In this document: one piece after another, positions 1 to 11,508 of the stretch
Numbering within the stretch: the first letter of the stretch is position 1
Layout of the letters: each line of letters begins with the position of its first letter
Source: Budorcas taxicolor
Lineage: Eukaryota > Chordata > Mammalia > Artiodactyla > Bovidae
Assembly (NCBI RefSeq): GCF_023091745.1
Contig: NC_068915.1
Span: 35,518,001-35,582,000 of the forward strand
Length of the DNA stretch: 64,000 nt
Direction: 5' to 3'
The notes under the pieces: model-generated
What the model was told of the DNA's origin: nothing
Databases searched by the model: none
The model's input: the letters and a program-made list of their open reading frames with translations, nothing else
Position numbers and translations under genes: made by a program

Positions 1-75
1 CTGTTAGAAAACGCTTTCATTTAGCAACCAGCCTTTTTATAATTTCAATACATTTCCTCATCACTATAATAGAAA

Positions 76-1946
76 TCAAGTACCTTATGATTATACAGTG
101 GGAGTGACAACTAGATTCAAGAGATTAGATTTGGATAGAGTGCCTGAAGAACTAGGGATGGAATAACTTTGTACAGGAAGCAGTGAACAAAATCATCCCC
201 AAGAAAAAGAAATGGAAAAAGGCAAAATGGTTGTCTGAGGAGCCCTTGCAAATAGCTGAGCAAAGAAGAGAAGTGAAAGGCAAAGGAGTAAAAGAAAGAT
301 ATATCCATCTGAAGGCAGAGTACCAAAGTAAGTAATAGTAAGGAGAGATGAGTAAGCAGAAGATATTAAGAACTGGCAAGAATACACAGAGGAACTATAC
401 AAAAAGGATCTTCATGACCCAGATAACCACAATGGTATGATCACTCACCTAGAGCCAGACATCCTGGAATGAGAAGTCAAGTGGGCCTTAGGAAGCATCA
501 CTAAAAGCTAATGGAGTTGATGGGATTCCAGGTGAGCTATTTCAAATCCTAAAAGATGATGCTGTTGAAGTGCTGTATTCAGCACACCAGCAAATTTGGA
601 AAACTCAGCAGTGGCCACAGGACTGGAAAAGGTCAGTTTTTATTCCAAGTTCAAAAATGGCAGTGCCAAAGAACATTCAAACTACCACACAGTTGCACTC
701 ATTTCACATGCTAGCAAGGTAATGCTCAAAATCCTCCAACCTAGGCTTCAGCAATATGTGAACCGAGAGCTTGCAAATACACAAACTGGATTCTGAAAAG
801 GCAGACGAACCAGAGATCAAATTGCCAACAACTGTTGGGTCATAGAAAAATCAAGAGAATTCCAGAAAAACATCTATTGCTTCATTGACTACATTAAAGT
901 CTTTGACTGTGTGGGTCACAACAAACTGTAGAAAATTCTTAGAAATGGGAATACCAGATCACCTTACCTGTATGCAGGTCAAGAAGCAATAGTTAGTACC
1001 AGACCTGGAACAGCAAACTGGTTCAAATTGGGAGAGGAGTACGTCAATGCTGTATATTGTCATCCTGTTTATTTAACTTATATACAGTGTACTTCATGTG
1101 AAATGCCAGGCTGGATGATGCACAAGCTGGAATCAAGATTACCGGGAGAATTTTCAACAACTTCATATATGCAGATTATACCACTCTAATGGTAGAAAGC
1201 AAAGAGGAACTAAAGAGTCTCTTAATGAAGGTGAAAGAGGAGAGTGAAAAGACTGGCTTAAAACTCAGCATTCAAAAAACAAAGATCATGGCATCCAGTC
1301 CCATCACTTCATGGTAAATAGATGGGGAAACAATGAAAACAGTGACAGACTTTATTTTCTTTGGCTCCAAAATCACTGCAGACAGTGACTGCAGCCATAA
1401 AATTAAAAGATTCTTGCTCCTTGGAAGAAAACCTATGACATAAATAGACAGCATATTAAAAGGCATAGATATCACTTTGCCAACAAAGTTCTATATAGTC
1501 AAAACTATGTTTTTTTCTATCAGTCATATACGAATGTGAGAGTTGAACCGTAAAGAAGACTGAGTGTCAAATAATTGATGCTTTTGAACTGTGGTATTGG
1601 AGAAGACTCTTGAGAGGCCTTTGGATTGCAGGGAGAGCAAACCAGTCAGTCCCAAAGGAAATCAACCCTGAATATTCATTGGAAGGACTGATGCTGAAGC
1701 TGAAGCCCCAGTAGTTTGGCCACTTGATGCGAAGAGCCAACTCATTGGAAAAGACCCTGATGCTGGCAAAGATTGAAAGCAGGAGGAGAAGTGGGTGACA
1801 GAAGGCAAGGTGATTGGATGGCATCACGGATTCAATGGACCTGCCTTTCAGCTAGTTCCAGGAAATGGTGAAGGACAGGGAAGCCTGGCATGCTGTCGTC
1901 CAAGGGGTCACAGAGTCAGACATGACTGAGTGTCTGAATCACAACA
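76..1946 (+). mobile_element. BovB (RTE) LINE, decayed 3' two-thirds
   Basis: The fragment begins just before the linker between the endonuclease and reverse transcriptase regions and runs to the BovB 3' end. It is collinear with the better copy at 38249-40880. Recognisable stretches include the region for FIPIPKKG-like sequence near 640-655 and a degraded RT active-site region near 1160-1190. Many stop codons and frameshifts are present, and about 170 bases of BovB are missing near 334-362. It cannot make protein. The 3' end is degenerate and I found no clear flanking duplication, so this is one of the older BovB copies here. Confidence 0.9.
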
Positions 1947-2004
1947 GTAAGAGAAAAGCAGAACCTTGGTCCTCTGATATTGCCTTAGACATTTACCAAC
2001 ACAC

Positions 2005-2745
2005 AAAATAGCTATCAAACTTTAAAGCCCACTACACACCTATTAGAATGGCTGAAATCCAAAGCATTCACAGCACCTAATGCTGGCAAAATGTGAAGCA
2101 GTAACAACCACCAATTGTTACTGGTGTGAATCCAATGTGATGCAGCCACTTTGGAAAACAGTTTGGCTCTTTCTTTCAAAGTTAAATATATGCTTCTCAT
2201 ATGTTCCAGCAATCTTATCCTCAGCAATTACCCAGTGGAGTTGAAAATATATTCTTTAGGGAATCCTCAACACAGAAGTTTCTAGAAGTTTTATAGATAA
2301 GTGCCAAAATGTGGGAAAAACTAAAACATCATTCAACAGGTAAGGAGATAAATAAACTCTGGTACATTCAGACAATGAAAGATTATGTGGTGAGAAAAAG
2401 AAATGAGCTAGCAGGCCGCAAAACACATGGCAGATCCTTAAATGCATATTTCCAAGTGAAATGGGCCAGTCTGAATACATCCTATGTCGTTCAAACTATA
2501 TGGCATTCTGGAAAAGACAAAGTTATGGAAACAGTGAAAAGATTGGTGGTTGTCAGAGGTTGGTGTAAGGACAGAGGGATGAGTGAATAGATAGAGAAGA
2601 GAGGATGTTCAGGCCAGTAGAACTATTCTTAATGATACTGCAGTGATGGATACAGGGCATATATATTTATTAAAACTCGCAGATCTGTACAACACAAAGA
2701 GTAAGCCCTAAGGTAAACTCTGGACTTTAGTTATAATAATGTATC
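2005..2745 (+). mobile_element. Old L1 (L1M-like) 3' end
   Basis: The sequence follows the last part of L1 ORF2 and the 3' UTR. Visible in order are the block for the C-terminal ORF2 region (near 2035-2230), the segment around 2345-2420 and the characteristic 3' UTR block (near 2500-2600). It is highly diverged with no open frame. It is an ancient mammalian L1, distinct from the ruminant L1 copies elsewhere in the window. Confidence 0.75.
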
Positions 2746-3948
2746 ACATTATTATCACAAAACAAGAGTGGGGTAGAGAGAGTCTCTGAAAGGTAAAAGG
2801 AAGAAACCAGTATATCCACAAAAGAAACCAGTAAAAATAGAAGGCATGCGAAGAAATAACAGTGAAAATATAAAAGTCTCAAAAATATGTTTGGTAACAT
2901 TTTATGGAGTTTATTAAAATTCAATCTGAAGTGTGGTTTGGCAGGCCATGTTTGTCTGTAGAGAAATTCTTGTGAGATTTATACAAGGATTTATTAATAA
3001 AGAGAACACATAATACTAAGATTACATGCAGTCATGTTATGCAAGACAGGGACAAGGATATACTAGAAAAAGGATTTTGTGACTACACAGGCAATCCTCG
3101 CTTGCTTTCATTTCTGTACTGTTAAAGGTTATCGTGTACATAGAAATATTGCCATATAAGATAGTAAACTTGACATTTATGCAGCTGTATGTTTGCACAT
3201 ACCAATACGTATGGCCTTTCTACCTGGCTGATATTTGAGTCTTTTATTCTTCTTTAGTTTATTCGCTAGAGCATTCTCTACAGAAACTTTCCCACATTTT
3301 CACAATGCAGGCCTCTATTTCACTCTGCCTTATAGATTTCTGACTTACCCTCCCTAACTTTTGTTCCTTTTCCCTCAGCAGTGCCACATAGTCTCATGAC
3401 TATTGCTTTGCATGTTTCTAGCAGACTCTCTTTCCTAATAAGCACTCTCATATGTCTGTCCACTGCAAATATTTAGTTAGATATCACAATCTCTTTGATT
3501 TCATTAAGTCTATAGTTACACTTAGTCTTTCCTACAAACAAGAAATGAAACCCTCCATTCATTTATCACCACCGACACCAGTGTTTCCCCTTTGATCCAC
3601 AGTGTAAACCTTTGATGTATTCTTTCCACATGTAGTCATAAAATGACTCTAGGATCCTTATCTTTTCCATTATTTCTCCCATCACTTCCATTTTGTTTTG
3701 GATAAGACTCTCATCAACTTAGGTCTTCATCAGCACACTAGGCTCTCAACTTATCAACCTGTGGCTTTCCTTTTCCTCCCAATAAAGTTTTAGCTGCTAT
3801 ATATACATTTGACACATCATATCCCATTCAAACATTCAGACATTTAACTAGCACCTCATTTATTAGAAAAGAATATTTATGTCATTAGACTGTTATTTTA
3901 GTGTTTACATTTTTTTGTTCCAATGTTATATCTCTCTTCCTTTGCTTA
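2746..3948. other. Non-genic stretch, no recognised element
   Basis: AT-rich sequence without a convincing ORF, splice-site pair or clear repeat. The part after about 3560 is pyrimidine-rich and weakly resembles an old LINE remnant, but I cannot name it. Confidence 0.4.
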
Positions 3949-3959
3949 TTCATATGCTT

Positions 3960-4226
3960 GCTGCTAAGTCATTTCAGTCGTGTCCGACTCTGTGCGACCC
4001 CATAGACGGCAGCCCACCAGACTTCCCAGTCCCTGGGATTCTCCAGGCAAGAACACTGGAGTGGGTTGCCATTTCCTTCTCCAATGCATGAAAGTGAAAA
4101 GTGAAAGTGAAGTTGCTCTGTCGTGCCCGACCCTCAGCAACCCCACGGACTGCAGCCTTCCAGGCTCCTCCGTCCATGGGATTTTCCAGGCAAGAGTACT
4201 GGAGTGGGGTGCCATTGCCTTCTCCG
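3960..4226 (-). mobile_element. BOV-A2 SINE
   Basis: A dimer of two Bov-A units in reverse orientation, joined by the short GTGAAAGTGAA-type linker near 4090-4110. It is flanked by a perfect 11-base target-site duplication, TTCATATGCTT, at 3949-3959 and 4227-4237. The TSD marks one insertion mediated by LINE enzymes. It is non-coding. Confidence 0.95.
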
Positions 4227-4445
4227 TTCATATGCTTAAGACCTGGCTAATCTTTGAACACTCTTCAAATTCAGTTTCTAGTTTATGAAGCCTGTAATGC
4301 TGGCTCATCTATTGTCACTGGAATGTATCAATCTTTTTCTACCTCTGTGTATATGTATATATTTTATGCCTAAATCCTCTTCCTAAATCTCACATACTTA
4401 AGACACATACTTGTGCCCAATATCTCAGAAATCCCTGCCATAAAT

Positions 4446-4678
4446 TCTTTTTTTTTAAATTTTTATTTATTTATTTATTTTTTTAATTTTAAAATCTTTA
4501 ATTCTTACATGTGTTCCCAAACATGAACCCCCCTCCCACCTCCCTCCCCATAACATCTCTGTGGGTCATCCCCATGCACCAGCCCCAAGCATGCTGTATC
4601 CTGCGTCAGACATAGACTAGCGATTCAATTCTTACATGATAGTATACATGATAGAATGCCATTCTCCCATATCATCCC
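4446..4678 (-). mobile_element. L1-BT 3' UTR, 5'-truncated
   Basis: Reverse-strand L1 3' UTR. The T-rich tract at 4448-4490 is the poly(A) tail, followed by the run containing CATGAACCCCCCTCCCACC near 4522. It shares this 3' UTR type with the longer L1 at 28063-30364. No ORF2 sequence remains. Confidence 0.85.
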
Positions 4679-4899
4679 CATACAAAACTTGCCCTACAAA
4701 CCTGCTGTTACAAAACCTGCTGTTATAAACACTGCTGAACTTCTCAGAGATGGCTGCATGCTGTCATTTGTCCTCTCAGTAGAAAATCTGTTTTCACAAA
4801 TTCATTGTAATTAGTTTAGTGGTGCACTGTGATTTTTTTCCTATTGGTTTACTTAGTAGGTAATACAATTTTTATGTATGATAGGTACTTAATAAATGT

Positions 4900-5215
4900 T
4901 TCAGGTTGCTTTCTACACCTGCATCATCCATTATGGTAGACCCTAAACTCATGCTGCTATTAAGCACTTGAAATGTAGCCAGCCTAAATTGAGATGCAAG
5001 TGTAAAAAGCACACTTGATGTCAAAGACTTAGTCTGGAAAAAATTCATAAATTTCTCGAGTTTATGTAGATTACATGTTAAAGCTGTAATATTTTGGATG
5101 ATATCTTAAATATAAAATTCATTTGTTTCCTTTTAGATTTTAATGTGGCAATTAGATTTTAAATTACATATGTGACTCACAAAAAATTTTGTTTTGGACA
5201 GTACTGCCAAAACTC
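4900..5215. repeat. Old interspersed repeat, probably a DNA-transposon relic
   Basis: The segment holds GAGATGCAAGTGTAAAA- and ATGTGGCAATTAGA-like blocks and an end motif TTTTGGACAGTACTGCC. These resemble an ancient mammalian repeat whose ends contain 'tggacagt'. I recognise the pattern but cannot name the family. The rest of 4679-5640 shows nothing else. Confidence 0.35.
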
Positions 5216-5644
5216 ATACTCATTAAATGAGTATTTAATGTGTGTGCAAGCAATATGGTTAGATAAAATATTAATATTGCTTGATGCTTCATTATTTTTA
5301 CAGTTCTCCCTTATGTGTAGGTGTTTAAGTGCAGGTTAGTTATAGGTTTTCATCTTTGGACTAACTAGTAAGGCTACAGGGAAGGACCCAAGTTACCTGA
5401 ATACTTAACTCAAGAATTGCCTTTTCATGGCACTGAGATTTCTGGGAACATTTGGGTTGTATGTTGCACAGTTTGATTGCACATGTCAAGTGCTCATTAT
5501 TCTTCTAATTATTCAGATCCCTGGGGTGTTTGAGTTTGTGTCCCAGTTTTTACTGTTTCTAGCCTAAATGTTAACGCGAAACATTGTGGAATCTCTAAAT
5601 GGCTGAATAAAAATAGGTCTCTTTCCATAAGGAGCGAGTCAGCA

Positions 5645-5835
5645 CAGAGCTTGGATCTAGAGCCAGAAAACCTGTGCTGCCTGCTGGTGCACTGTTACAT
5701 ACATGCTGTACTTCTGCTTCTTCATCTGAAAAGTGATAATAATGATAAATTCCAGAGTGTGGCTATGAAGATTCAAAGAGATTAAGAATGTAGAATATAA
5801 TGGTACATAGGAAAAATGCTATGGTATTACATCAG
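5645..5835 (+). mobile_element. MIR SINE
   Basis: Forward MIR core: a 'gagccagaaaacctg' block, then 'cttcttcatctgaaaagtg' (from 'tcctcatctgtaaaatg'), then 'gaagattcaaagagatta'. It is diverged, as expected of this ancient family. Confidence 0.7.
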
Positions 5836-5984
5836 ACCATGTTAGGTACTGCTCTTGGTATCTTGGTCCTTTAAAAATCTGAAACTTCTTTTCTATCAAT
5901 AAAGCTAAAGTTGATATTTCAGATAAAGCTTTCAGATAAACAATAGAAAACTACCAAGTGTGTCATGGTGAAATACTTGTATGC

Positions 5985-6068
5985 ATAATATTTAAAACAC
6001 TCTCCAACTCAATAAAAAAAAATTAATGGGCAAAACAAGATGAAAAACTCTCAGCTTCATTGGTCAAT
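5985..6068 (+). mobile_element. Old L1 ORF2 fragment, piece 1 of 4
   Basis: Start of an old forward L1 that continues at 8087-8193, 8472-8905 and 9450-9606. The reading across the BovB insertion (…CTCAGCTTCATTGGTCAA then …TAGGGAGATGTGAAAT) matches L1 ORF2, which shows the pieces were once contiguous. Confidence 0.65.
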
Positions 6069-8086
6069 TCAGTTCAGTCGCTCAGTCATGTCCAGCTCTT
6101 TGCAACCCCATGAATCACAGCACTTCAGGACTCTCTGTCCATCACCAACTCCTGGAGTTCACTCAAACTCACGTCCATTGAGTCGGTGATGCCATCCAGC
6201 CATCTTATCCTCTGTCATCCCCTTCTCCTCCTGCCCCCAATCCCTCCCAGCATCAGGGTCTTTTTCAATGAGTCAACTCTTTGCATGAGGTGGCCAAAGT
6301 ATTGGAATTTTAGCCTCAGCATCAGTACTTCCAATGAACACTCAGGACTGATCTCCTTTAGGATGGACTGGTTGGATCTCCTTGCAGTCCAAGGGACTCT
6401 CAAGACTCTTCTCCAGCACCACAGTTCAAAAGCATCAATTCTTCTGCGCTCAGCTTTCTTCACAGTCCAACTTTCACATCCATACATGACCACTGGAAAA
6501 ACCATAGCTTTGACTAGACAGACCTTTGTTGGCAAAGTAATATCTCTGCTTTTCAATATGCTATCTAGGTTGGTCATAACTTTTCTTCAAAGGAGTAAGC
6601 ATCTTTTAATTTCATGGCTACAGTCACCATCTGCAGTGATTTTGGAGTCCCCCAAAATAAAGTCAGCCACTGTTTCCACTGTTACCCCATCTATTTGCCA
6701 TGAAGTGATGGGACTAGATGCCATGATCTTCATTTTCTGAATGTTGAGCTTTAAGCCAACTTTTTCACTCTCCACTTTTATTTTCATCAAGAGGCTTTTG
6801 AGTTCCTCTTCACTTTCTGCCATAAGGGTGGTGTCATCTGCATATCTGAGGTTATTGGTATTTCTCCCGGCAATCTTGATTCCAGCTTGTGCTTCTTCTA
6901 GCCCAGCATTTCTCATGATATACTCTGCATATAAGTTAAATACGCAGGGTGACAATATACAGCCTTGACATACTCCTTTTCCGTTTTGGAACCAGTCTGT
7001 TGTTCCATGTCCAGTTCTAACTGTTGCTTCCTGGCCTGCATATAGGTTTCTCAAGAGGCAGGTCAGGTGGTCTGGTATTCCCATCTCTCTCAGAATTTTC
7101 CACAGTTTATTGTGATCCACACAGTCAAAGGCTTTGGCATAGTCAATAAAGCAGAAATAGATGTTTTTCTGGAACTCTCTTGCTTTTTTGATGATCCAGT
7201 GGATGTTGGCAATTTGATCTCTGGTTCCTCTGCCTGTTCTAAAACCAGCTTGTACATCAGAAAGTTCATGGTTCATGTACTGCTGAAGTCTGGCTTGGAG
7301 AATTTTTAGCATTATTTTACTAGCGTGTGAGATGAGTACAGTTGTGCGGTAGTTTGAGCATTCTTTGGCATTGCCTTTCTTTGGGATTGGAATGAAAACT
7401 GACCTTTTCCAGTCCTGTGGCCACTGCTGAGTTTTCCAAATTTGCTGGCATATTGAGTGCAGCACTTTCACAGCATCATCTTTCAGGATTTGAAATAGCT
7501 CAACTGGGATTCCATCACCTCCACTAGCTTTGTTTGTAATGATGCTTTCTAAGGCCCACTTGACTTCACATTCCAGGATGTCTGGCTCTAGGTGAGTGAT
7601 CACACCATCGTGATTATCTGGCTTGTGAAGATCTTTTCAACTTCTGGGTTGTGAAGATCTTTTTTGTACTGTTCTTCTGTGTATTCTTGCCACCTCTTCT
7701 TAATATCTTCTGCTTCTGTTAGCTCTATACCATTTCTGTCCTTTATCGAGTCCATCTTTGCCTAAAATGTTCCCTTGGTTTCTCTAATTTCTTGAAGAGA
7801 TCTCTAGTCTTTCCCATTCTGTTGTTTTCCTCTATTTCTTTGCATTAATTGCTGAGGAAGGCTTTCTTATCTCTCCTTTCTGTTTTTTGGAACTCTGCAT
7901 TCAGCAGCTTATATCTTTCATTTTCTCCTTTGCTTTTCGCTTCTCTTCTTTTCACAGCTATTTGTAATGCCTCCCCAGACAGCCATTTTGCCTTTTTGCA
8001 TTTCTTTTTCATGGGGATGGTCTTGATCCCTGTCTCCTGTACAATGTCATGAACCTCTGTCCATAGTTTATCAGGCACTCTGTCTA
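6069..8086 (-). mobile_element. BovB LINE, 5'-truncated, with clean TSDs
   Basis: Reverse-orientation BovB. It runs from its (ACTGA)n-type 3' end at 6069 through the RT region to the linker upstream of RT near 8086. It is bounded by a duplicated TCATTGGTCAAT at 6057-6068 and 8087-8098; the first bases of the right copy could also be BovB. The TSD plus resumption of the same old L1 on both sides proves a single insertion. The RT frame is long but broken. Confidence 0.95.
6587..7603 (-). pseudogene. BovB reverse transcriptase remnant
   Basis: A 338-residue open stretch of the BovB RT domain on the reverse strand. Motifs in order are the FIPIPKKGNAKE region, the palm motif with FIDYAKAFDCVDH, a CQGCILSP turn and the YADD catalytic box, followed by the region after the palm. 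Family knowledge: this enzyme copies BovB RNA at a nicked target and probably also serves Bov-A SINEs. The frame ends at a frameshift near 6580-6587. A further 120-residue piece in another frame (6215-6577) carries the C-terminal region (GCESWTVKKAE…WCWRR). The endonuclease half is missing through 5' truncation, so the copy is dead. Confidence 0.9.
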
Positions 8087-8193
8087 TCATTGGTCAATAG
8101 GGAGATGTGAAATAAAGCCACAGTGAGATACCAGTACATATCCATTGTAATACGTGGAATGAAAAAACTATTATTAATAGCTAGGTGGTATAA
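8087..8193 (+). mobile_element. Old L1 ORF2 fragment, piece 2 of 4
   Basis: Contains 'aaagccacagtgagatacca', the conserved L1 ORF2 segment that normally reads 'aaaaccacaatgagatacca'. It is bounded by the BovB on the left and a BOV-A2 on the right. Confidence 0.65.
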
Positions 8194-8460
8194 TTGCTAA
8201 GTCACGTCAGTTGTGTCTGACTCTGTGCAACCCCATAGATGGCAGCCCACCAGGCTCCCCCATCCCTGGGATTCTCCAGGCAAGAACACTGGAGTGGGTT
8301 GCCATTTCCTTCTCCAATGCATGAAAGTGGAAAGTGAAAGGGAAGTCTCTCAGTCATGCCCAACTCCTAGCGACCCCGTGGACTGCAGCCTACCAGGCTC
8401 CTCTGTCCATGGGATTTTCCAGGCAAGAGTACTGGAGTGGGGTGCCATTGCCTTCTCCAA
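8194..8460 (-). mobile_element. BOV-A2 SINE
   Basis: Reverse two-unit Bov-A dimer inserted into the old L1. Flanking duplications AGGTGGTATAA (8183-8193) and AGGTGTTATAA (8461-8471) differ at one base. Confidence 0.95.
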
Positions 8461-8471
8461 AGGTGTTATAA

Positions 8472-8905
8472 GGTATAATAAGGTGTGAAACAACTAGAAT
8501 TTTTATATACTTTCAATGAGATTGTGAAATGCTATAGTACCTTTAGAAATGCAGTTTCCAATAAAGTTGAAAACATACTTAATTCATGACCAGTAGTTTC
8601 ACTGCTACATATTTACCTAAGATCAATGAAAAGATATGTTCATACAGAGAATTACACAGAGCCATTCATGGCAGCTTCACTATTACTAGCTCCAACTGGT
8701 AACAACTCAATTGCCAGTTAACAGTTTTGATAGAATACTACTTAGCAATAAAAATGCAATTAGCTCCTGATAACTTCAGCAAAATCGATGAATCCTCAAA
8801 TTGTCATGCTGAGTGAAAGAAGTCATGCACAAATGAATACATACTACAATCATAGAAAACACAAATCTTATCTCCACTGACAAAAAGTAGATCAGCTGTT
8901 GTTGG
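8472..8905 (+). mobile_element. Old L1 3' end, piece 3 of 4
   Basis: L1 C-terminal ORF2 and 3' UTR sequence, including the region matching 'cagcttcactatta…aataaaaatgcaatt' near 8660-8765 and 'atgctgagtgaaagaagtcatgcac' near 8806-8830. It continues after the LTR-like insertion at 9450. Confidence 0.65.
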
Positions 8906-9449
8906 AAGCAGAGTATCAATTCAGGAAGCATGAGGAAGTCATCCAGGAAGCTGAGACCAAGATGGAGTAAGAATTATAAGAAATTTATTGAGGGTAATAA
9001 CCTGTGAAGGGAGAATGGGAGCAAAAGGAGGCTCAGAAAGCTTTGAGACCACCATGCAGGTTTGTGATCCATTTAAGAAGAGGTTGAAGGGAGAATTGGG
9101 CAGGAAGAGCCTCAGGCTGCAGTGCAGCTCAGGGGATGTCTGAGCTTCCAACAAAGAGCTCTGGTATAACATGTAAGAATTAAAGATTTTAAAATTAAAA
9201 AATAAATAAATAAATAAATAAATAAAAAAAAAATAAATAAATAAAGATTGCTGGTTGAGGAGTCATACACTGGGCAGAAATGTCCAGGTCCTAGTTTCAT
9301 TGCTGCTCTCAGTCATTGGCTGGAGCCTGACCTTAGTTCTTACACTGCAGTGGATCTCATGGCTGCTGCAGTGGGAGACTGATAACACATCTTTCTGTGA
9401 ATAAACTTTTGAATAGAGACTGACCTTCATGGCTACCACACTGGCCATT
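8906..9449 (-). mobile_element. Probable solo LTR of an old endogenous retrovirus (ERVL/MaLR-like)
   Basis: The segment interrupts the old L1, whose 3' UTR resumes at about 9450. Read on the reverse strand it has LTR-like composition, an AATAAA signal near 8970-8990 followed by the R/U5-like 'tcttggtctcagcttcctgg', and a start near 9440 reading TGTGGTAGCC. It contains no viral coding sequence. I found no convincing short TSD, so exact ends and family are uncertain. It could also be an unrecognised non-LTR element. Confidence 0.45.
9193..9246 (+). repeat. (AAAT)n simple repeat
   Basis: An A-rich AAAT array with one A9 interruption, inside the LTR-like segment. It probably expanded from an A-rich stretch. 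Confidence 0.9.
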
Positions 9450-9606
9450 AGGGAGAGGGAATTAGCTAGAAAAAGACATAAACAAAATTTGGGGAGGTAA
9501 TAGAAATATATGATTTATTGATTGTGGTGGTTGTTATATGAGATCATTAATACATTGAAACTCTAGGAATGTACATTTAAATATATGCATATTATTTTAC
9601 GCAAAT
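9450..9606 (+). mobile_element. Old L1 3' UTR, piece 4 of 4
   Basis: Contains 'tgattgtggtggttgttat' near 9518 and the following block up to about 9600, typical of the old L1 3' UTR just before its poly(A). It completes the interrupted element that starts near 5985. Confidence 0.6.
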
Positions 9607-9911
9607 TCTGTTGTTCATTTGTATCCGACTCTGTGACCCCATGGACTGGAGCATGCCAGGCTTCCCTGTCCTTCACTATCTCCCCAGAGTTTGCTCAAAC
9701 CTATGTCCATTGAGTCGATTATGCCATCCAACTATCTCATCCTCTGTCATCCCCTTCTCCTGCCTTCAATCTTTCCCAGCATCAGGGTCCTTTCCAGTGA
9801 GTCAGCTCTTCACATCAGGTGGCCAAAATATTAGTGCTTTAGCTTCAGCATCAGTCCTTCCAAGGAATATTCAAGGTTGATTTCCTTTAGGATTGACTGG
9901 TTTGATCTCCA
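9607..9911 (-). mobile_element. BovB 3' end fragment, (CAA)-tail type
   Basis: Reverse BovB 3' terminal 300 bases. It starts with TTGTTCA (the complement of a CAA-type tail) rather than the TTCAGTTCAG end seen in other copies. The 5' side stops next to a BOV-A2. Confidence 0.9.
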
Positions 9912-9915
9912 AATT

Positions 9916-10189
9916 AGGCAATGGCACCCCACCCCAGTACTCTTGCCTGGAAAATCCAATGGACGGAGGAGCCTGGTGGGCTGCAATCCATGGGGTCGCT
10001 AAGAGTCGGACACGACTGAGCGACTTCACTTTCACTTTTCACTTTCATGCATTGGAGAAGGAAATGGCAACCCACTCTAGTATTCTTGCCTGGAGAATCC
10101 CAGGGATGGGGGAGCCCGGTGGGCTGCCGTCTATGGGGTCACACAGAGTCGGACACGACTGAAGTGACTTAGCAGCAGTAGCAGCAGCA
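9916..10189 (+). mobile_element. BOV-A2 SINE
   Basis: Forward dimer with both Bov-A units, the internal CTTTCACTTTTCACTTTC linker near 10029-10046, and a short AGCAGCAGTAGCAGCAGCA 3' tail. It retains several CpG-rich GTCGGACACGACTGA blocks, suggesting a fairly young copy. Confidence 0.95.
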
Positions 10190-11374
10190 TAGTTGAATTC
10201 TAAAGTTACAGACTCTGGTTTATAATAAGAACAATTTGAGACCACCCTCCTCCCCCCAAATTAGGTGCCTTGTGATCAGCATAGCAGTAGTTAACTTGAA
10301 GATGATTGAAACATGAGACATTTAGCAAGGGAGGGGAAGATGTACCTTGTTCTAAATTAACAAACTTAAACATGTTCTACTAATAACATAGATTTTGAAA
10401 GAGTTACAGTATTTTCCCAGTATAAAATGTTGGATCTATGAAGGGGTTAGTTGATTTGTCCAGGGAAATAAAACCTTAAAGATCTATTGAAGGAGTCTGG
10501 AGAGGTAAAATAGAACAGGTCTCTGCTGGATGAGGTATTGAACTTTCAGAACACATGGAATGGAGTTGATGCAGGGGTCATTTTCTGTCACTGGCCCTAT
10601 GAGGATGTGACCTTCCTCCCCCAACTGTCCCCTCTCCTCCTCCCCGACAGAGTCAGTTGTTCCAGTCATCCTCCGCTCTTCCTCTCCCTCACTCACTCGT
10701 ATCATTGTGGTCAGTCATAGAGTTCTATGATTTTGCTTTCTAGATACCATATTTCTAGAATTCACCTCAAGACTTCAAAATCTCTTAGGTAGGCAAATGC
10801 TGTGTCTCCAAATTATCTCTTTTTTTCTTTTCCTGCCACCAAGTCTATGCTTCACAATTGTCAAAGTTGTCACCTGCTCAACTCCCATTGGCGGGTTAAC
10901 ACCCACCACATTTAGTACGCTCTCCCAAGCATTAACCTGCCTCTGCAAGCCCCTCTGCTCCCAGTTCAGGCTTTCTTTCCACATCATCTCTTGCTTCTGT
11001 TGCCCCAGGATTTCACTTCTGGTTGCTTGGTGCTCTCTGGGTGTGATCTGCATATCTTTTAATAAATATTATGGCTTTTGATGAATAGTGACTTTGTTAA
11101 ATAATTTATTTCCAATATTTGGCAAGGAACTTCCTGAGGGCAATAGTTGTACCTTTCTCATTTTTAAAAAAATTCACAGCTTTCTATCAAGTCCTTAAAC
11201 AGAGAGGTTCCCCAAATGAAATAAATCAATCGTTATTTAGTGAGTTATTTCTCTTTTGCTTTGTATATTTTTTAATAAAAATTGTCATGATCTTTTTCTT
11301 TTGTAAAGTAAATAATACTGAATTTGACATAAATTTTAGGGAACCTAGAGATACTACTTTCTAAAAGTTTTCTT
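10190..11374. other. Single-copy or unassigned stretch
   Basis: No gene seen. The part at about 10860-11040 is pyrimidine-rich, with a 'catctcttgcttctgttgcc' block that weakly recalls an old mammalian LINE (L2-like). Open frames here are short and lack recognisable domains. Confidence 0.35.
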
Positions 11375-11375
11375 T

Positions 11376-11508
11376 CTATGTTGTTGTTGTTTGCTTAGTC
11401 ACTAAGTTGTGTCAGACTCTTCGCAACCCGTGGACTATAGCCTTCCAGGCTCCTCTGTCCATGGGATTTTCCAGGCAAGAATACTGGAGTGAGTTGCCAT
11501 TTCCTTCT
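11376..11508 (-). mobile_element. Bov-A monomer (truncated Bov-tA type SINE)
   Basis: One reverse Bov-A unit ending at 'gccatttccttcttc'. It has no tRNA-like head and no second unit, so it is a 5'-truncated SINE. Confidence 0.85.

Noticed and set aside
6186..6740. A 184-residue forward frame
   Set aside because: It is antisense to the BovB RT; similar antisense frames recur at every reverse BovB copy.
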